A stretch of DNA of 64,000 nucleotides from Antribacter gilvus (GCF_003946865.1 NZ_QXTH01000004.1:1-64000), one strand, 5' to 3'; positions 1 through 8,971 are shown, counted from the stretch's first letter. Notes: generated by a model from the letters alone, not told the origin. Numbers and translations: made by a program.

Positions 1-320
1 CCACACCATAACAGAGCGCACAAAGCCCTCTGAAACTCTGGAGTGGGATCCAGCCCCGGCGCGGCCACCCGATCACTCGGCTGTCCGTCGGCCTGTCGGG
101 CTGACATCCAGAACATTAACCGAGCCGACGCCGCAGGTCAAAGCCGCAGGCCAGTGGCGCCCACCACACCCGTCCCCAAAGTGTCCGAAATGCCAAGAGC
201 CGCCCCCACGGGGCGGCTCCGGAGCCACCCCGGCACCTCAACCACGGCGCCGAACCCGCCCCTTCAGGGCGAAAAATGCCAAGGGTCCGGAAAGAACCCC
301 CGCCAAAGGTAATTTTTGGT
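1..320. other. Non-coding stretch downstream of the pca operon
   Basis: I see no convincing gene here. The short open frames lack family features and good starts. The stretch holds one strong hairpin (197-219, listed separately) and a weaker CCAAA/TTTGG hairpin just after the pcaL stop (about 303-317). The operon on its right therefore probably terminates here. Confidence 0.6.
197..219. terminator. Hairpin terminator, 10-bp perfect stem
   Basis: GAGCCGCCCC and GGGGCGGCTC form a perfect 10-bp stem with a 3-nt loop. It lies about 100 bp beyond the pcaL stop codon. There is no clear T-run, which is common in G+C-rich actinobacterial terminators. It could also end a gene entering from the left of the window. 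Confidence 0.6.
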
Positions 321-1502
321 TCAGATCTCGCCGTCCTCGGAGAGCACCGCGCTGGCCACGGCGAACGCATGGTTCGCGCTCGGCACCGAGCAGTAGACCG
401 CCGTCTGCAGCAGGACCTCGCGGATCTCGTCCACCGACAGCCCGTTCCTCCGCGCCGCGCGGACATGCATCGCCAGCTCGTCCCAGTGGTGGCCCGCGAC
501 GAGCGCCGTCAGGGTCACCGCCGAGCGCATCCGCCGGTCCAGGCCGGGACGCGTCCAGATCTCTCCCCACGCGTACCGGGTGATCAGGTCCTGGAAGTCG
601 GCGGTGAAGGCGGTGGTGCGCTCGACCGCACGGTCGACGTGGGCGTCCCCCAGCACCGCACGTCGCACGGCCATGCCCTTGTCGTGCGTCCGGCCCGAGA
701 GGAAGCCGCGCAGGATCTCGGCCACCGCCGCGGGCGCCTCGGCCGGGGCGAGGTGCGCGACGTCGTCGAGCACCGTCAGGGTTCCCCGCTGCACCCCGGC
801 GACGATCGCCTCGAGGGAGGCCACCGGGGTAGGGACGTCGTGGCGGCCGGCCACGGCGAGGACCGGGGCGGCGATCTCGCCGAGGCGGTCACGCACGTCG
901 AACGCCGCCAGGGCCCGGCACACGGCGGCGTAGCCGAACCGGTCGGTGACCTGGAGCGCTGCGAGGAGGCGCGTCACCACCTCGGGCCTGCGCTCGATGA
1001 AGCCGGGGGCGAACCACCGCTGTGCCGAACCCGTCACCTGTGTGGGCGTGCCGGCCACCGCGACGAGGTCGGCACGCTCGTGCCAGCCCTGGGCCGGGCC
1101 GAGCTCCGCCCCGGTGCACAGCAGCGCCGCGCCCTGGACGCGGCCGGGCGCGTCCAGCAGGAGCTGGAGCCCCACCGCCCCGCCCGCCGACACCCCGGCG
1201 TACCAGAAGGTCGCGCCCTGGTCACCGCGGTCGGCCTGGGCCTGCTCCGCCACGTCGAGCACGGCACCGGCGAGGTCGGCGATCGTGAGTCCGGCGCACT
1301 CGCCCGGCCCGTCCAGCGTCGGCGACGACCCGTGCCCCGGCAGGTCCCAGCCCACCACGTCCAGCTCGTCCGTGAGGAGCTCGATCGCGTCGCCCCACAG
1401 CGCCTGCACGGACGTACCGAGCGACGGTCCGACCACCAGGAGCGGACGCGACGCGTCACGCAGCGCGAAGCGCACGGCGCCGAGAGCGGGGACTGCGGGC
1501 AT
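321..1502 (-). CDS. pcaL: Fused 3-oxoadipate enol-lactonase / 4-carboxymuconolactone decarboxylase
   Basis: The protein has 393 aa and two fused enzymes. Residues about 1-250 are an alpha/beta hydrolase (PcaD), with a lid-type fold around WDLPGHGSS and a nucleophile elbow in WYAGVSAGGAVG. Residues about 275-393 are a carboxymuconolactone decarboxylase (PcaC), beginning RRAVLGDAHVDRA and containing HWDELAMHVRAARRNGLS. Together they convert 4-carboxymuconolactone to 3-oxoadipate, the last steps before CoA activation. The pcaD-pcaC fusion (pcaL) is typical of actinobacteria. The start follows GGAGGAAT, part of which is the end of pcaB, so the two genes are translationally close. This is the last gene of the pca operon. 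Confidence 0.95.
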   Translation of the reverse strand: MPAVPALGAVRFALRDASRPLLVVGPSLGTSVQALWGDAIELLTDELDVVGWDLPGHGSSPTLDGPGECAGLTIADLAGAVLDVAEQAQADRGDQGATFWYAGVSAGGAVGLQLLLDAPGRVQGAALLCTGAELGPAQGWHERADLVAVAGTPTQVTGSAQRWFAPGFIERRPEVVTRLLAALQVTDRFGYAAVCRALAAFDVRDRLGEIAAPVLAVAGRHDVPTPVASLEAIVAGVQRGTLTVLDDVAHLAPAEAPAAVAEILRGFLSGRTHDKGMAVRRAVLGDAHVDRAVERTTAFTADFQDLITRYAWGEIWTRPGLDRRMRSAVTLTALVAGHHWDELAMHVRAARRNGLSVDEIREVLLQTAVYCSVPSANHAFAVASAVLSEDGEI

Positions 1503-1505
1503 CGA

Positions 1506-2825
1506 TCATTCCTCCGGTCGGGGGGCGTAACGGTTCAGGACGCGGTCCACCAGCACGGCGGCGGCCCCGGTGTCCCACCGCTGCGCATCGGTGCCCGACG
1601 CCGGCGCGTCGCCCCGGGCGGTCGTCCCACCCAGGTGCGCCGCCAGGTTGCGGGCGGCGGCCGCGGCATCGAGCGTCAGGCCCTCGGTCAGCTCCGCGGC
1701 GGTCCGCGCGGACGCGACGGCGTGCCGGGCGAGGTCGCGGACGGCGGCCCACTCGGCGTGCCAGGCGCCGTCGGGCCGCTCGTCCACGGCCAGGCCCGCC
1801 GCCGTCACGACCTGCGTGAGCAGGTTCGGGGTCACGAGGGCCGACCGGCGCAGGAGCACCGACAGCACGGGGTTCTGCTTGTGAGCCATGGTCGAGGAGG
1901 TGCCGCGGCCAGCCGCCGTCGGCTCCCGTAGCTCGCCCACCTCGGGGCGCGAGCCCTGCAGCACGTCGGCGGCCACCGTGCCGAGCGCCGAGCAGACGCC
2001 CGCGAACGCTGCGGCCGCTCGCTCCACCGGGAACCGGGTGACGTGCCAGGGGCCGGCCGTGACGGGCAGGCCGAGGACGGCGCCCCAGGCGTCGACGAGC
2101 GCGAGCCGCTGGTCGGGCTCCGCGGGCACCTTGTCCAGCGTGCCTGCCGCTCCCCCGTAGGCGAGGGGCAGCACGGCTGCCGTGGCGGCGAGGTGCTCGT
2201 CTGCCTCGGCGACAGCCTGCAGCCAGCCGGCGGCGCGGGCGCCGAACGTGGTGGGCACGGCGGCCTGGGCCAGAGTCCGGGCGAGGACAGGCGTCTCCCG
2301 GTGCTCGGTCGCGAGGCGGGCGAGCGCAGCCCGCGTACGGGCGAGGTCCGCGCGGACCGACGTCGCCGCGTCGCGCAGCACCAGCACGAGCGCCGTGTCC
2401 ACGACGTCCTGGCTGGTGAGGCCCGCGTGGAGGGCCACGGTCGCGGACGGGTCCAGCTCCGCGACGGCGGGTCGCAGGCGGGACAACAGGGGGATCACGG
2501 GGTTGCCCGTCGCGGCGGCCTCGCGCGCGATCTCGGTGACGAGGCGGAGCGCGAGCCGCGCGTCGTGGTCGTCGCCAGCACCAGCACCAGCACCAGCACC
2601 AGCACCAGCACCAGCGGAACCGACCGCGTCCGGCAGGAGCGCCTCCACCGCCGCGCGGACCGCCTCCACCGCCCCTGCGGTCGTGACGCCGCAGGCCGCC
2701 TGGGCCTCGACCCAGGCGACCTCGGCGACGAGCAGGGCCCGGAGGACAGCCACGTCGTCGGTGATCGCAGCCGCCGACCCGGGCGCGAGGTCCGCGCCCG
2801 GGGTGAGGAGCCCGACGTCAGGCAC
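1506..2825 (-). CDS. pcaB: 3-carboxy-cis,cis-muconate cycloisomerase
   Basis: The protein has 439 aa and belongs to the aspartase/fumarase superfamily. The family signature is present as GRGTSSTMAHKQNP near residue 325. It cyclises 3-carboxy-cis,cis-muconate to 4-carboxymuconolactone in the protocatechuate branch of the beta-ketoadipate pathway. The GTG start overlaps the end of pcaG by 8 bp. An odd feature is an in-frame run of Gly-Ala dipeptides at residues about 70-84, encoded by nearly seven copies of a CCAGCA hexamer (2575-2615). It sits between helices that are normally joined by a short loop, and it looks like slippage expansion that kept the frame. Confidence 0.95.
   Translation of the reverse strand: MPDVGLLTPGADLAPGSAAAITDDVAVLRALLVAEVAWVEAQAACGVTTAGAVEAVRAAVEALLPDAVGSAGAGAGAGAGAGAGDDHDARLALRLVTEIAREAAATGNPVIPLLSRLRPAVAELDPSATVALHAGLTSQDVVDTALVLVLRDAATSVRADLARTRAALARLATEHRETPVLARTLAQAAVPTTFGARAAGWLQAVAEADEHLAATAAVLPLAYGGAAGTLDKVPAEPDQRLALVDAWGAVLGLPVTAGPWHVTRFPVERAAAAFAGVCSALGTVAADVLQGSRPEVGELREPTAAGRGTSSTMAHKQNPVLSVLLRRSALVTPNLLTQVVTAAGLAVDERPDGAWHAEWAAVRDLARHAVASARTAAELTEGLTLDAAAAARNLAAHLGGTTARGDAPASGTDAQRWDTGAAAVLVDRVLNRYAPRPEE
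2575..2615. repeat. CCAGCA hexanucleotide microsatellite inside pcaB
   Basis: There are 6.8 uninterrupted copies of CCAGCA, encoding alternating Gly and Ala on the minus strand. Because the unit is 6 bp, gain or loss of a copy keeps the pcaB frame and only changes linker length. Confidence 0.95.
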
Positions 2826-3375
2826 GCGCCGCCTCTACGAAGTCGAGGAACACCGTCTCGTCCTCTCCCTGGAGCCGGATGTCGAAGCGCAGCGAGCCGT
2901 CCGGCTCGCGCTGCACCTCCAACGTACGACGCCGTTCGCCCAGCCCGCTCAGGAAGGGGTCCGTCTCGCGGGCCGGGGTGGGGAGGTAGGCGCGGGTGAA
3001 CAGCCGGTCCGGCAGGCCGCGGGCGAAGACGACCACCGCGAAGAAGGGCGCACCGCCCTCCGCTGTGGCGCCCGGCTCGAGCGTGCGGAACCAGTAGTTC
3101 CCCTCGGCGTCGGTCTCGGCCCGGCCCCAGCCGGTGAACGTCCCGTCCCGGAGGAGGCCGCCGGAGCGCTGCACCACCGAGCCGTCGGGCGCGGCACCCC
3201 AGATCTCGATGACGGCGTCCGGGATGGGCGTCCCCGCGCCGTCGCGCACGACGCCGTGCAGGCGGATGGCACCCGGCGTGCCGGGCTCCACGAGCTCCGG
3301 CCCCCGCTCGAACGGGAGCGCGTAGCCGAAGAACGGCCCCACCGTCTGGCCTGGGGTCGGTCGAAGGTCACTCAT
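2818..3375 (-). CDS. pcaG: Protocatechuate 3,4-dioxygenase, alpha subunit
   Basis: The protein has 185 aa and is an intradiol dioxygenase-type beta-sandwich beginning with the family motif TPGQTVGPFFGYAL. PcaG lacks the iron ligands but forms the active site with PcaH. The pair opens protocatechuate to 3-carboxy-cis,cis-muconate. Motifs for the alpha chain include IPDAVIEIWGA and the domain end DIRLQGEDETVFLDF. The start overlaps the end of pcaH by 8 bp and the gene's end overlaps pcaB, so H-G-B are translationally coupled. Confidence 0.96.
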   Translation of the reverse strand: MSDLRPTPGQTVGPFFGYALPFERGPELVEPGTPGAIRLHGVVRDGAGTPIPDAVIEIWGAAPDGSVVQRSGGLLRDGTFTGWGRAETDAEGNYWFRTLEPGATAEGGAPFFAVVVFARGLPDRLFTRAYLPTPARETDPFLSGLGERRRTLEVQREPDGSLRFDIRLQGEDETVFLDFVEAARA

Positions 3376-4222
3376 CGTCGCCCTCCTCGGGACGGTCCTG
3401 CTCGAACACCGTCCGGCGCGATCCGGTGAGCACGATGTCCCAGCGGTACCCGGTGGCCCACTCGTGCGTGGTGATGTCGTGGTCGTACGTGGCGATCAGC
3501 CGCTCGCGGGCCGCGGCGTCGGGGATCGTCTGGAAGATCGGGTCCAGCGGGAACAGCGGGTCGCCCGGGAAGTACATCTGGGTGACGACCCGCTGCGTGA
3601 ACTCGCGCCCGAAGAGCGAGAAGTGGATGTGCGCGGGCCGCCACGCCTTGAAGTGGTTCTTCCAGGGGTACGGACCCGGCTTGACGCTCTGGAACTCGTA
3701 CCAGCCGTCGTCGTCGGTCAGCATGCGTCCCACGCCCGTGAAGTTCGGGTCGAGCGGGGCGGGGTGCTGGTCTCGCTTGTGCATGTAGCGGCCGGCGGCG
3801 TTGGCCTGCCAGACCTCCACGAGCTGGCGGCGCACCGGACGGCCGTCGCCGTCCACGACCCGGCCGCGCACGGTGATGCGCTCGCCGATGGGCTCCCCGT
3901 TGTGCTGGATGGTCAGGTCGGCCTCGAGCGGGTGCACGTCCCGCTCGCCGAAGACCGGCGAGAACAGCTCGATCGTCTCCGGGTCGGCGTGCACCAGCGA
4001 CTTGGTCGGGTGCCGCAGCAGCGTCGACCGGTACGGCGGGTAGTCGAGGCGGGGCCCCGTCTCCTCCGGCGCCCCGGCCTCGCGGCCCGCGCGGTACGCG
4101 TCCTCGACGGCGCGGATCTCGCCGGTGATCTTCTCCTGGGACTCGGCGGCCCGGTCGAGCCGGGTGTCGGGCACCTCCGCGGTGCCCGACGGCGTCTCGG
4201 GCGCCTCGCTTGCCTTGCTCAC
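3368..4222 (-). CDS. pcaH: Protocatechuate 3,4-dioxygenase, beta (catalytic) subunit
   Basis: The protein has 284 aa. It carries the non-haem Fe(III) site of intradiol dioxygenases: Tyr ligands around AGRYMHKRDQHPAPLDPNF and YEFQSVKPGPYPW, and His ligands in RPAHIHFSLFG. About 50 residues precede the usual PcaH start; they are acidic and low-complexity, and longer than in most PcaH. The GTG start is encoded within GTGA shared with the pobA stop codon, which makes coupling with pobA likely. With PcaG it forms the ring-cleaving enzyme of the operon. Confidence 0.96.
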   Translation of the reverse strand: MSKASEAPETPSGTAEVPDTRLDRAAESQEKITGEIRAVEDAYRAGREAGAPEETGPRLDYPPYRSTLLRHPTKSLVHADPETIELFSPVFGERDVHPLEADLTIQHNGEPIGERITVRGRVVDGDGRPVRRQLVEVWQANAAGRYMHKRDQHPAPLDPNFTGVGRMLTDDDGWYEFQSVKPGPYPWKNHFKAWRPAHIHFSLFGREFTQRVVTQMYFPGDPLFPLDPIFQTIPDAAARERLIATYDHDITTHEWATGYRWDIVLTGSRRTVFEQDRPEEGDDE

Positions 4223-5427
4223 ATGGTTCCTTCCTGAACGATCGGGCCCCAGCCCGTGTATCCCTCCGCGAGGAAGCGCCGGCCCGCCTCGGACTCGACG
4301 ACGGTCCTCAGCTCCGCGACGCGCCGCCGCGCCTCGAAGCCCGACTCACCGGGGTGCGAGTGCAGCATGCGGCTCATCCACGCCGAGAAGTTCTGTGCGC
4401 GCCACACCCGGCGGCCGGCGCGGAGGCCGTACTCGTCGAGCGTCGCGTCGTCGTGGGTGCGGAGCCAGGTCCCCAGGACGTCGTGCAGGAGCACGACGTC
4501 GGCCAGGGCCAGGTTGAGCCCCTTCGCGCCAGTCGGCGGGACGGTGTGGGCGGCGTCGCCGACGAGCACCATGCGGCCGTGCCGCACGGGCTCCACCACG
4601 GAGGACCGGAAACGCAGCACGGTCTTCTCCTCGACGTGGCCCTCCTTCAGGGTGAACCCGTCGGCGCCCGCGACGCGGCGCTGCAGCTCGGCCCAGATGC
4701 GCTCGTCGTCCCAGCCGGCCGGGTCCTCGTCCGGGTCGCACTGGAAGTAGAGGCGCTGGTGGGTGGGCGTGCGCTGCGAGACGAGCGCGAAGCCGTGCTC
4801 CGAGGCGGTGTAGACGAGCTCCTCGGCCGACCGGGGTGCCTCGACGATGACGCCGAACCAGGCGTACGGGTACTCGTAGGAGTAGGACCGGCGCACCGCC
4901 TCGGGCAGCACGTGGCGGCAGACCGACCGGGACCCGTCCGCGCCGACGACGAGGTCGGCGCGCAGCTCCCGGACCACACCGTCGAGCTCGTACCGGACGG
5001 CCGGGGTGTCCGTGTCCAGGTCGAGCACCTCGGTGACCGTGGCGCTGTAGCGGACGTCGCCGCCGTCCGCGGCGCGACGGTCTGCGAGGTCCTTGAAGAC
5101 GGCGGTCTGGGGATACAGCCAGACCGCCGAGCCCGTCAGCCCCGCGAGGTCGATGCGGTGCATCTCGCCGTCGAACCGGAGATCGATGCCGTCGTGCCGG
5201 TCGCCCTCGCGCACCACGCGGTCCAGGCCCGCGTCGACGAGCGTCGAGACGGAGCCCGCTTCGAGGATGCCCGCGCGGTGCGTGTTCTCGATCTCCTCGC
5301 GCGACCGGGACTCCAGCACGACGTGGTCGATGCCGTCGCGGGCGAGCAGCAGAGAGAGGAGCAGCCCTGCCGGTCCCCCTCCGACGATCGCCACCCGCGT
5401 GCGCTCGGCGTCCCGCACGGTGTCCAT
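4219..5427 (-). CDS. pobA: 4-hydroxybenzoate 3-monooxygenase
   Basis: The protein has 402 aa and is a class A flavoprotein hydroxylase. The FAD-binding GxGxxG is present as VAIVGGGPAGLLLSLLLARDG at residues about 12-32. The DG motif appears as DLVVGADGSRS and the second FAD motif as GRMVLVGDAAHTVPPTGAKG. It hydroxylates 4-hydroxybenzoate to protocatechuate using NAD(P)H. The ATG overlaps the pcaJ stop by one base (TGATG). Its place inside the pca operon means the operon handles 4-hydroxybenzoate as well as protocatechuate. Confidence 0.95.
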   Translation of the reverse strand: MDTVRDAERTRVAIVGGGPAGLLLSLLLARDGIDHVVLESRSREEIENTHRAGILEAGSVSTLVDAGLDRVVREGDRHDGIDLRFDGEMHRIDLAGLTGSAVWLYPQTAVFKDLADRRAADGGDVRYSATVTEVLDLDTDTPAVRYELDGVVRELRADLVVGADGSRSVCRHVLPEAVRRSYSYEYPYAWFGVIVEAPRSAEELVYTASEHGFALVSQRTPTHQRLYFQCDPDEDPAGWDDERIWAELQRRVAGADGFTLKEGHVEEKTVLRFRSSVVEPVRHGRMVLVGDAAHTVPPTGAKGLNLALADVVLLHDVLGTWLRTHDDATLDEYGLRAGRRVWRAQNFSAWMSRMLHSHPGESGFEARRRVAELRTVVESEAGRRFLAEGYTGWGPIVQEGTM

Positions 5428-6095
5428 CAGTCTTCTCCTGTGTCCGTGAGCCCGAGCTCCAGCCCGAGCAGGTCCTCCAGCGCGGCGTGCGTGACCCCGT
5501 AGGTCTCCACGACGCGCGCGCCCCCCGGACCGACGTCGATCACCGCGAGGTCGGTGTAGACCCGCGAGACGCAGCCCATGCCGGTGAGCGGCAGCGTGCA
5601 GTCTGCCACGAGCTTGGGAGTGCCGTCCTTGGCCAGCAGGGTCATCATGACGACCGTGCGGCGAGCGCCCACCGCGAGGTCCATCGCCCCGCCCACGGCG
5701 GGCACGGCGTCGGGCGAGCCGGTGGACCAGTTCGCGAGGTCGCCGCGGGCGGACACCTGGAACGCACCCAGGACGCAGACGTCGATGTGGCCGCCCCGCA
5801 TCATCGCGAAGGAGTCCGCCTGGTGGAAGTACGAGGCGCCCGGGAGCTCCGTGACCGGGATCTTGCCCGCGTTGATGAGCTCGGGGTCCTCCCGCCCGGG
5901 GGCCGGGGACGGACCCATGCCGAGCAGGCCGTTCTCGGTGTGCAGCGTGATGCCCGAGCCGACGGGCAGGTGGTCCGCCACGAGCGTGGGCAGGCCGATG
6001 CCGAGGTTCACGTAGGAGCCGGGCGCGATGTCCGCGGCCACCCGGGCCGCCATCGCCGCCTTGTCGAGGCGCTGCGCCGCCGACGTCGTCGTCAT
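5427..6095 (-). CDS. pcaJ: 3-oxoadipate CoA-transferase, beta subunit
   Basis: The protein has 222 aa and is a family I CoA-transferase beta chain. The catalytic Glu motif is seen as TLHTENGLLGMG, followed by GGHIDVCVLGAFQVSA. With PcaI it moves CoA from succinyl-CoA to 3-oxoadipate. I placed the start at the ATG at 6095, which shares ATGA with the pcaI stop. The frame stays open further upstream, but that part is antisense shadow of pcaI. Confidence 0.95.
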   Translation of the reverse strand: MTTTSAAQRLDKAAMAARVAADIAPGSYVNLGIGLPTLVADHLPVGSGITLHTENGLLGMGPSPAPGREDPELINAGKIPVTELPGASYFHQADSFAMMRGGHIDVCVLGAFQVSARGDLANWSTGSPDAVPAVGGAMDLAVGARRTVVMMTLLAKDGTPKLVADCTLPLTGMGCVSRVYTDLAVIDVGPGGARVVETYGVTHAALEDLLGLELGLTDTGED

Positions 6096-6805
6096 GATGT
6101 CGCCCTCCCGGCTGCGGGCCTGGCGCCCGCGAGCGTGGTCGTACTGTCGAGCCGCACCACGGAGTCCACGTAGATCCCCGGGGTCACGACGGTCTCCGGG
6201 TCGATCGCCCCGACCGGCAGCACCTCGCTGACCTGGACCACGGTGCGGGTCGCGGCGGTGGCCATCACCGGCCCGAAGTTCCGGGCGGTCCTGCGGTAGA
6301 CGAGGTTGCCCGCGCCGTCGGCCCGGTACGCCTTGACCAGGGCGACGTCCGCACGGATCGCCGTCTCGAGGACCATGGGGACGCCGTCGAGGACGCGCGT
6401 CTCCTTGCCCTCGGCAAGAGGCGTCCCGTAGCCCGTCGGGGTGAAGAAGGCGCCGATGCCCGCGCCGCCCGCGCGGATCCGCTCGGCCAGGTTTCCCTGG
6501 GGCACCAGCTCGAGCTCGATCGACCCCGCCCGGTACGCGGCGTCGAAGTGCCAGGAGTCCACCTGGCGCGGGAACGAGCAGACGATCTTGCGCACGCGGC
6601 CGAGCTGGATCAGCCGAGCCAGGGCGTCCTCGCCGTTGCCGGCGTTGTTGCTGACCACCACGAGGTCGGCGGCGCCCTGCTCCAGCAGGGCCTCGACGAG
6701 CTCGACCGGCTGCCCCGCGGGACCGAACCCGCCGATCATCACGATGGCGCCGTCGGCGATGTCGCCCAGCGCCTCCCGGGCCGTCCCGTAGACCTGGGCG
6801 GTCAC
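6092..6805 (-). CDS. pcaI: 3-oxoadipate CoA-transferase, alpha subunit
   Basis: The protein has 237 aa. It begins at a GTG that shares GTGA with the stop codon of pcaF. The alpha-chain oxyanion/CoA motif is present as VMIGGFGPAGQPVELVEAL (residues about 22-40), and VVSNNAGNG follows. It pairs with PcaJ. The frame remains open upstream, but only as a shadow of the thiolase gene. The one- to four-base overlaps through pcaF-I-J-pobA-H indicate a single transcript. Confidence 0.95.
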   Translation of the reverse strand: MTAQVYGTAREALGDIADGAIVMIGGFGPAGQPVELVEALLEQGAADLVVVSNNAGNGEDALARLIQLGRVRKIVCSFPRQVDSWHFDAAYRAGSIELELVPQGNLAERIRAGGAGIGAFFTPTGYGTPLAEGKETRVLDGVPMVLETAIRADVALVKAYRADGAGNLVYRRTARNFGPVMATAATRTVVQVSEVLPVGAIDPETVVTPGIYVDSVVRLDSTTTLAGARPAAGRATS

Positions 6806-8007
6806 GCCTGCGCCTCGACGTTCTCGAGGACGACCGCCATACCCTGGCCCACGCCGATGCAGATCGCGGCCACGCCCCAGCGCTCGCCGGTCGACCGGAG
6901 GCGGCGCGCGAGCGTGCCGAGGATGCGGGTGCCGGATGCCCCGAGCGGGTGGCCCAGCGCGGTGGCCCCGCCCCAGGCGTTGACGATGCAGAGGTCGATC
7001 CCCCACGCGTCGACGCACGCGAGCGACTGCGCGGCGAAGGCCTCGTTGAGCTCGACCGCGGCGACGTCGGCCCACGTGATGCCGCTGCGCTCGAGGGCGC
7101 GCTCGGCCGCGGCGACCGGTGCGAAGCCGAAGTACTGCGGCTCGCCTGCGACGGTGGCACGCCCGGCGATGCGTGCCAGGGGTGCCAGGCCGGTGAGGTC
7201 GGCAGCGGCCTCGGAACCGATCAGGGCGGCGCTCGCGCCGTCGGTCAGGGGCGAGGCGTTGCCCGCCGTGATGGTGCCGTCCGGACGGAAGGAGGGGCGC
7301 AGCTCGGCGAGGAGCTCCACGCTGGTGCCCGGGCGCACCGGCTCGTCCCGCGCGAGCGGCTCACGGCCGGCCCCGGGTCCCTCGTAGGGGGAGACGAGGT
7401 TGGCGTAGTGCCCCGCTTCCCACGCCTCGTGGGCGAGGAGGTGGCTGCGGACGGCGAAGTCGTCCTGCCGCTCGCGGGTGATGCCGTGCTTCTCGCGCAG
7501 GCGCTCGGTCGCCTCCCCGAGGGACACCGTCCACTCGGGCTCCATGCTCGGGTTGACCAGGCGCCAGCCCAGGGTGGTGGAGGCCAGCTCCGCGTTGACC
7601 GCGGGGAAGGCGCGCTCCGGCTTGAGCATGACCCAGGGTGCCCGGCTCATGGACTCGACGCCGCCGGCGATCAGCACGTCGGCGTCGCCCGACTCCACGG
7701 CACGCGCCGCCTGCACCGCCGCCTCGAGGGAGGAGCCGCACAGCCGGTTCACGGTGGCCCCCGGCACGCTGAGCGGGAGGCCCGCGAGCAGCACAGCCAT
7801 CCGTGCCACGTCGCGGTTCTCCTCACCGGCGCCGTTGGCGTTGCCGAGGATCACGTCGTCGATCAGCGCCGGGTCGAGCGAGGGGGCGCGGCGCACCTGC
7901 TCGCCCACCACGAAGGCCGCCAGGTCGTCGGGCCGGGCGCCGGACAGCGCCCCGCCGTACCGGCCGAACGGCGTCCGGACCGCGTCGTAGACGTATGCGT
8001 GCCTCAT
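6802..8007 (-). CDS. pcaF: 3-oxoadipyl-CoA thiolase
   Basis: The protein has 401 aa and is a thiolase II with all catalytic residues visible. The nucleophilic Cys is in NRLCGSSLEAAV (about residue 90), the His in WGGATALGHPLGASG, and the second Cys in AAICIGVGQGMAV. It cleaves 3-oxoadipyl-CoA to succinyl-CoA and acetyl-CoA, ending the beta-ketoadipate pathway. It is the first gene of the pca operon; IclR-type operator half-sites lie 38-60 bp upstream of the start. Confidence 0.93.
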   Translation of the reverse strand: MRHAYVYDAVRTPFGRYGGALSGARPDDLAAFVVGEQVRRAPSLDPALIDDVILGNANGAGEENRDVARMAVLLAGLPLSVPGATVNRLCGSSLEAAVQAARAVESGDADVLIAGGVESMSRAPWVMLKPERAFPAVNAELASTTLGWRLVNPSMEPEWTVSLGEATERLREKHGITRERQDDFAVRSHLLAHEAWEAGHYANLVSPYEGPGAGREPLARDEPVRPGTSVELLAELRPSFRPDGTITAGNASPLTDGASAALIGSEAAADLTGLAPLARIAGRATVAGEPQYFGFAPVAAAERALERSGITWADVAAVELNEAFAAQSLACVDAWGIDLCIVNAWGGATALGHPLGASGTRILGTLARRLRSTGERWGVAAICIGVGQGMAVVLENVEAQA

Positions 8008-8044
8008 GTGTCCTTCACCCCGTCCGCTCCCTCGTGAGGAGAGT

Positions 8045-8067
8045 GTTCGCTTACCGAACGCACGTTC
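8045..8067. promoter_or_regulatory. Three-half-site IclR (PcaU-like) operator in front of pcaF
   Basis: GTTCG-N5-CGAAC (8045-8059) is a perfect inverted repeat. The second arm is reused in GAACG-CA-CGTTC (8056-8067), giving three GTTCG/CGAAC half-sites in 23 bp. PcaU and PobR of Acinetobacter, which are IclR-family, also bind a palindrome plus a third half-site. A near copy lies in front of the iclR gene (9062-9076). No strong sigma-70 promoter is seen for pcaF, which fits an activator-dependent promoter. Confidence 0.75.
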
Positions 8068-8161
8068 ATTGTGCGCACGGCAACGCTAGCACTCGGGGCC
8101 CGGCCTGTGTAAGCGGGCGCAGGCCCTGCGGGGCGCTGGGGGTGCTGGGGACGCTGGGGCG

Positions 8162-8971
8162 TCAGACGCGGGACCCGGTCAGGACCAGGTCCTCCTCGAT
8201 GTCCTTCGCGGCCTGGAGCAGAGCCGGGAGGATGTCCGCGACGATGTCGTCCACGCCGCCACGCCGCACGGGTGCCGACACGTTCACCGCGGCGACGACC
8301 CGGCCCGAGGTGTCGCGCAGGGGCGCCGCGACGGACCGCAGGCCCTCCTCGAGCTCCTGGTCCACGAGCGCCCAGCCCTGCTCGCGCACCCGGCCGAGCT
8401 CCGCCCGCAGCACGGCCGGGTCGGTGATGGTCCGCGACGTCAGCGGCGCGAGGGGGGCCTCGGAGAGGAACGCGTCCAGGCGCTCTGCCGGCAGGCTGGC
8501 CAGCAGGACGCGGCCCATCGAGGTCGCCGACGCGGGGAACCTGGTCCCCACCCGGATCGACGCCGACATGATCCGGTGGGTCGCGACCCTGGCCACGTAG
8601 ACGATCTCGGTGCCGTCGAGCACCGCGACGGAGGACGACTCGGTCACCACCTCGGCGAGGCGCTCCAGGTGCGGCTGGGCCACCTCCGGCAGCGTGAGGC
8701 TCGAGAGGTAGGCGTACCCGAGGTCGAGGACACGCGGCCGCAGCGCGAACGCCCGTCCGTCGCTCGACACGTAGCCCAGGTCCACCAGCGTGTGCAGGAA
8801 CCGGCGGGCTGACGCCCGGCTGAGCCCGGTCTCGCGAGCCACCTCGCTGAGCGTGAGGGACGGCCGTTCCGCACCGAAGGCGCGGATCACTGCCAGGCCG
8901 CGCTCCAGGGACTGCACGAACTCACCCGAGTGCGCACCCGGTCCGGACCCGTCCACCACGTCGTCGCTCAC
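8162..8971 (-). CDS. pcaR: IclR-family regulator of the pca operon
   Basis: The protein has 269 aa. The N-terminal winged helix-turn-helix (about residues 17-75) includes LTLSEVARETGLSRASARRFL. The C-terminal effector domain includes ATSMGRVLLASL. I chose the GTG at 8971 because AGAGGA precedes it by 6 nt; an in-frame GTG at 9013 would add 14 residues but has no ribosome-binding site. It lies upstream of and codirectional with pcaF. Its sigma-70 promoter (9093-9122) and an operator just downstream imply autoregulation. Family members respond to protocatechuate, 4-hydroxybenzoate or 3-oxoadipate; the effector here is not known. Confidence 0.88.
   Translation of the reverse strand: MSDDVVDGSGPGAHSGEFVQSLERGLAVIRAFGAERPSLTLSEVARETGLSRASARRFLHTLVDLGYVSSDGRAFALRPRVLDLGYAYLSSLTLPEVAQPHLERLAEVVTESSSVAVLDGTEIVYVARVATHRIMSASIRVGTRFPASATSMGRVLLASLPAERLDAFLSEAPLAPLTSRTITDPAVLRAELGRVREQGWALVDQELEEGLRSVAAPLRDTSGRVVAAVNVSAPVRRGGVDDIVADILPALLQAAKDIEEDLVLTGSRV

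Noticed and set aside
276-1931. Long plus-strand open frame of 551 codons opposite pcaL/pcaB
   Set aside because: Its Arg/Gly/His-rich translation is a typical antisense shadow of high-GC genes; all family matches are on the minus strand.
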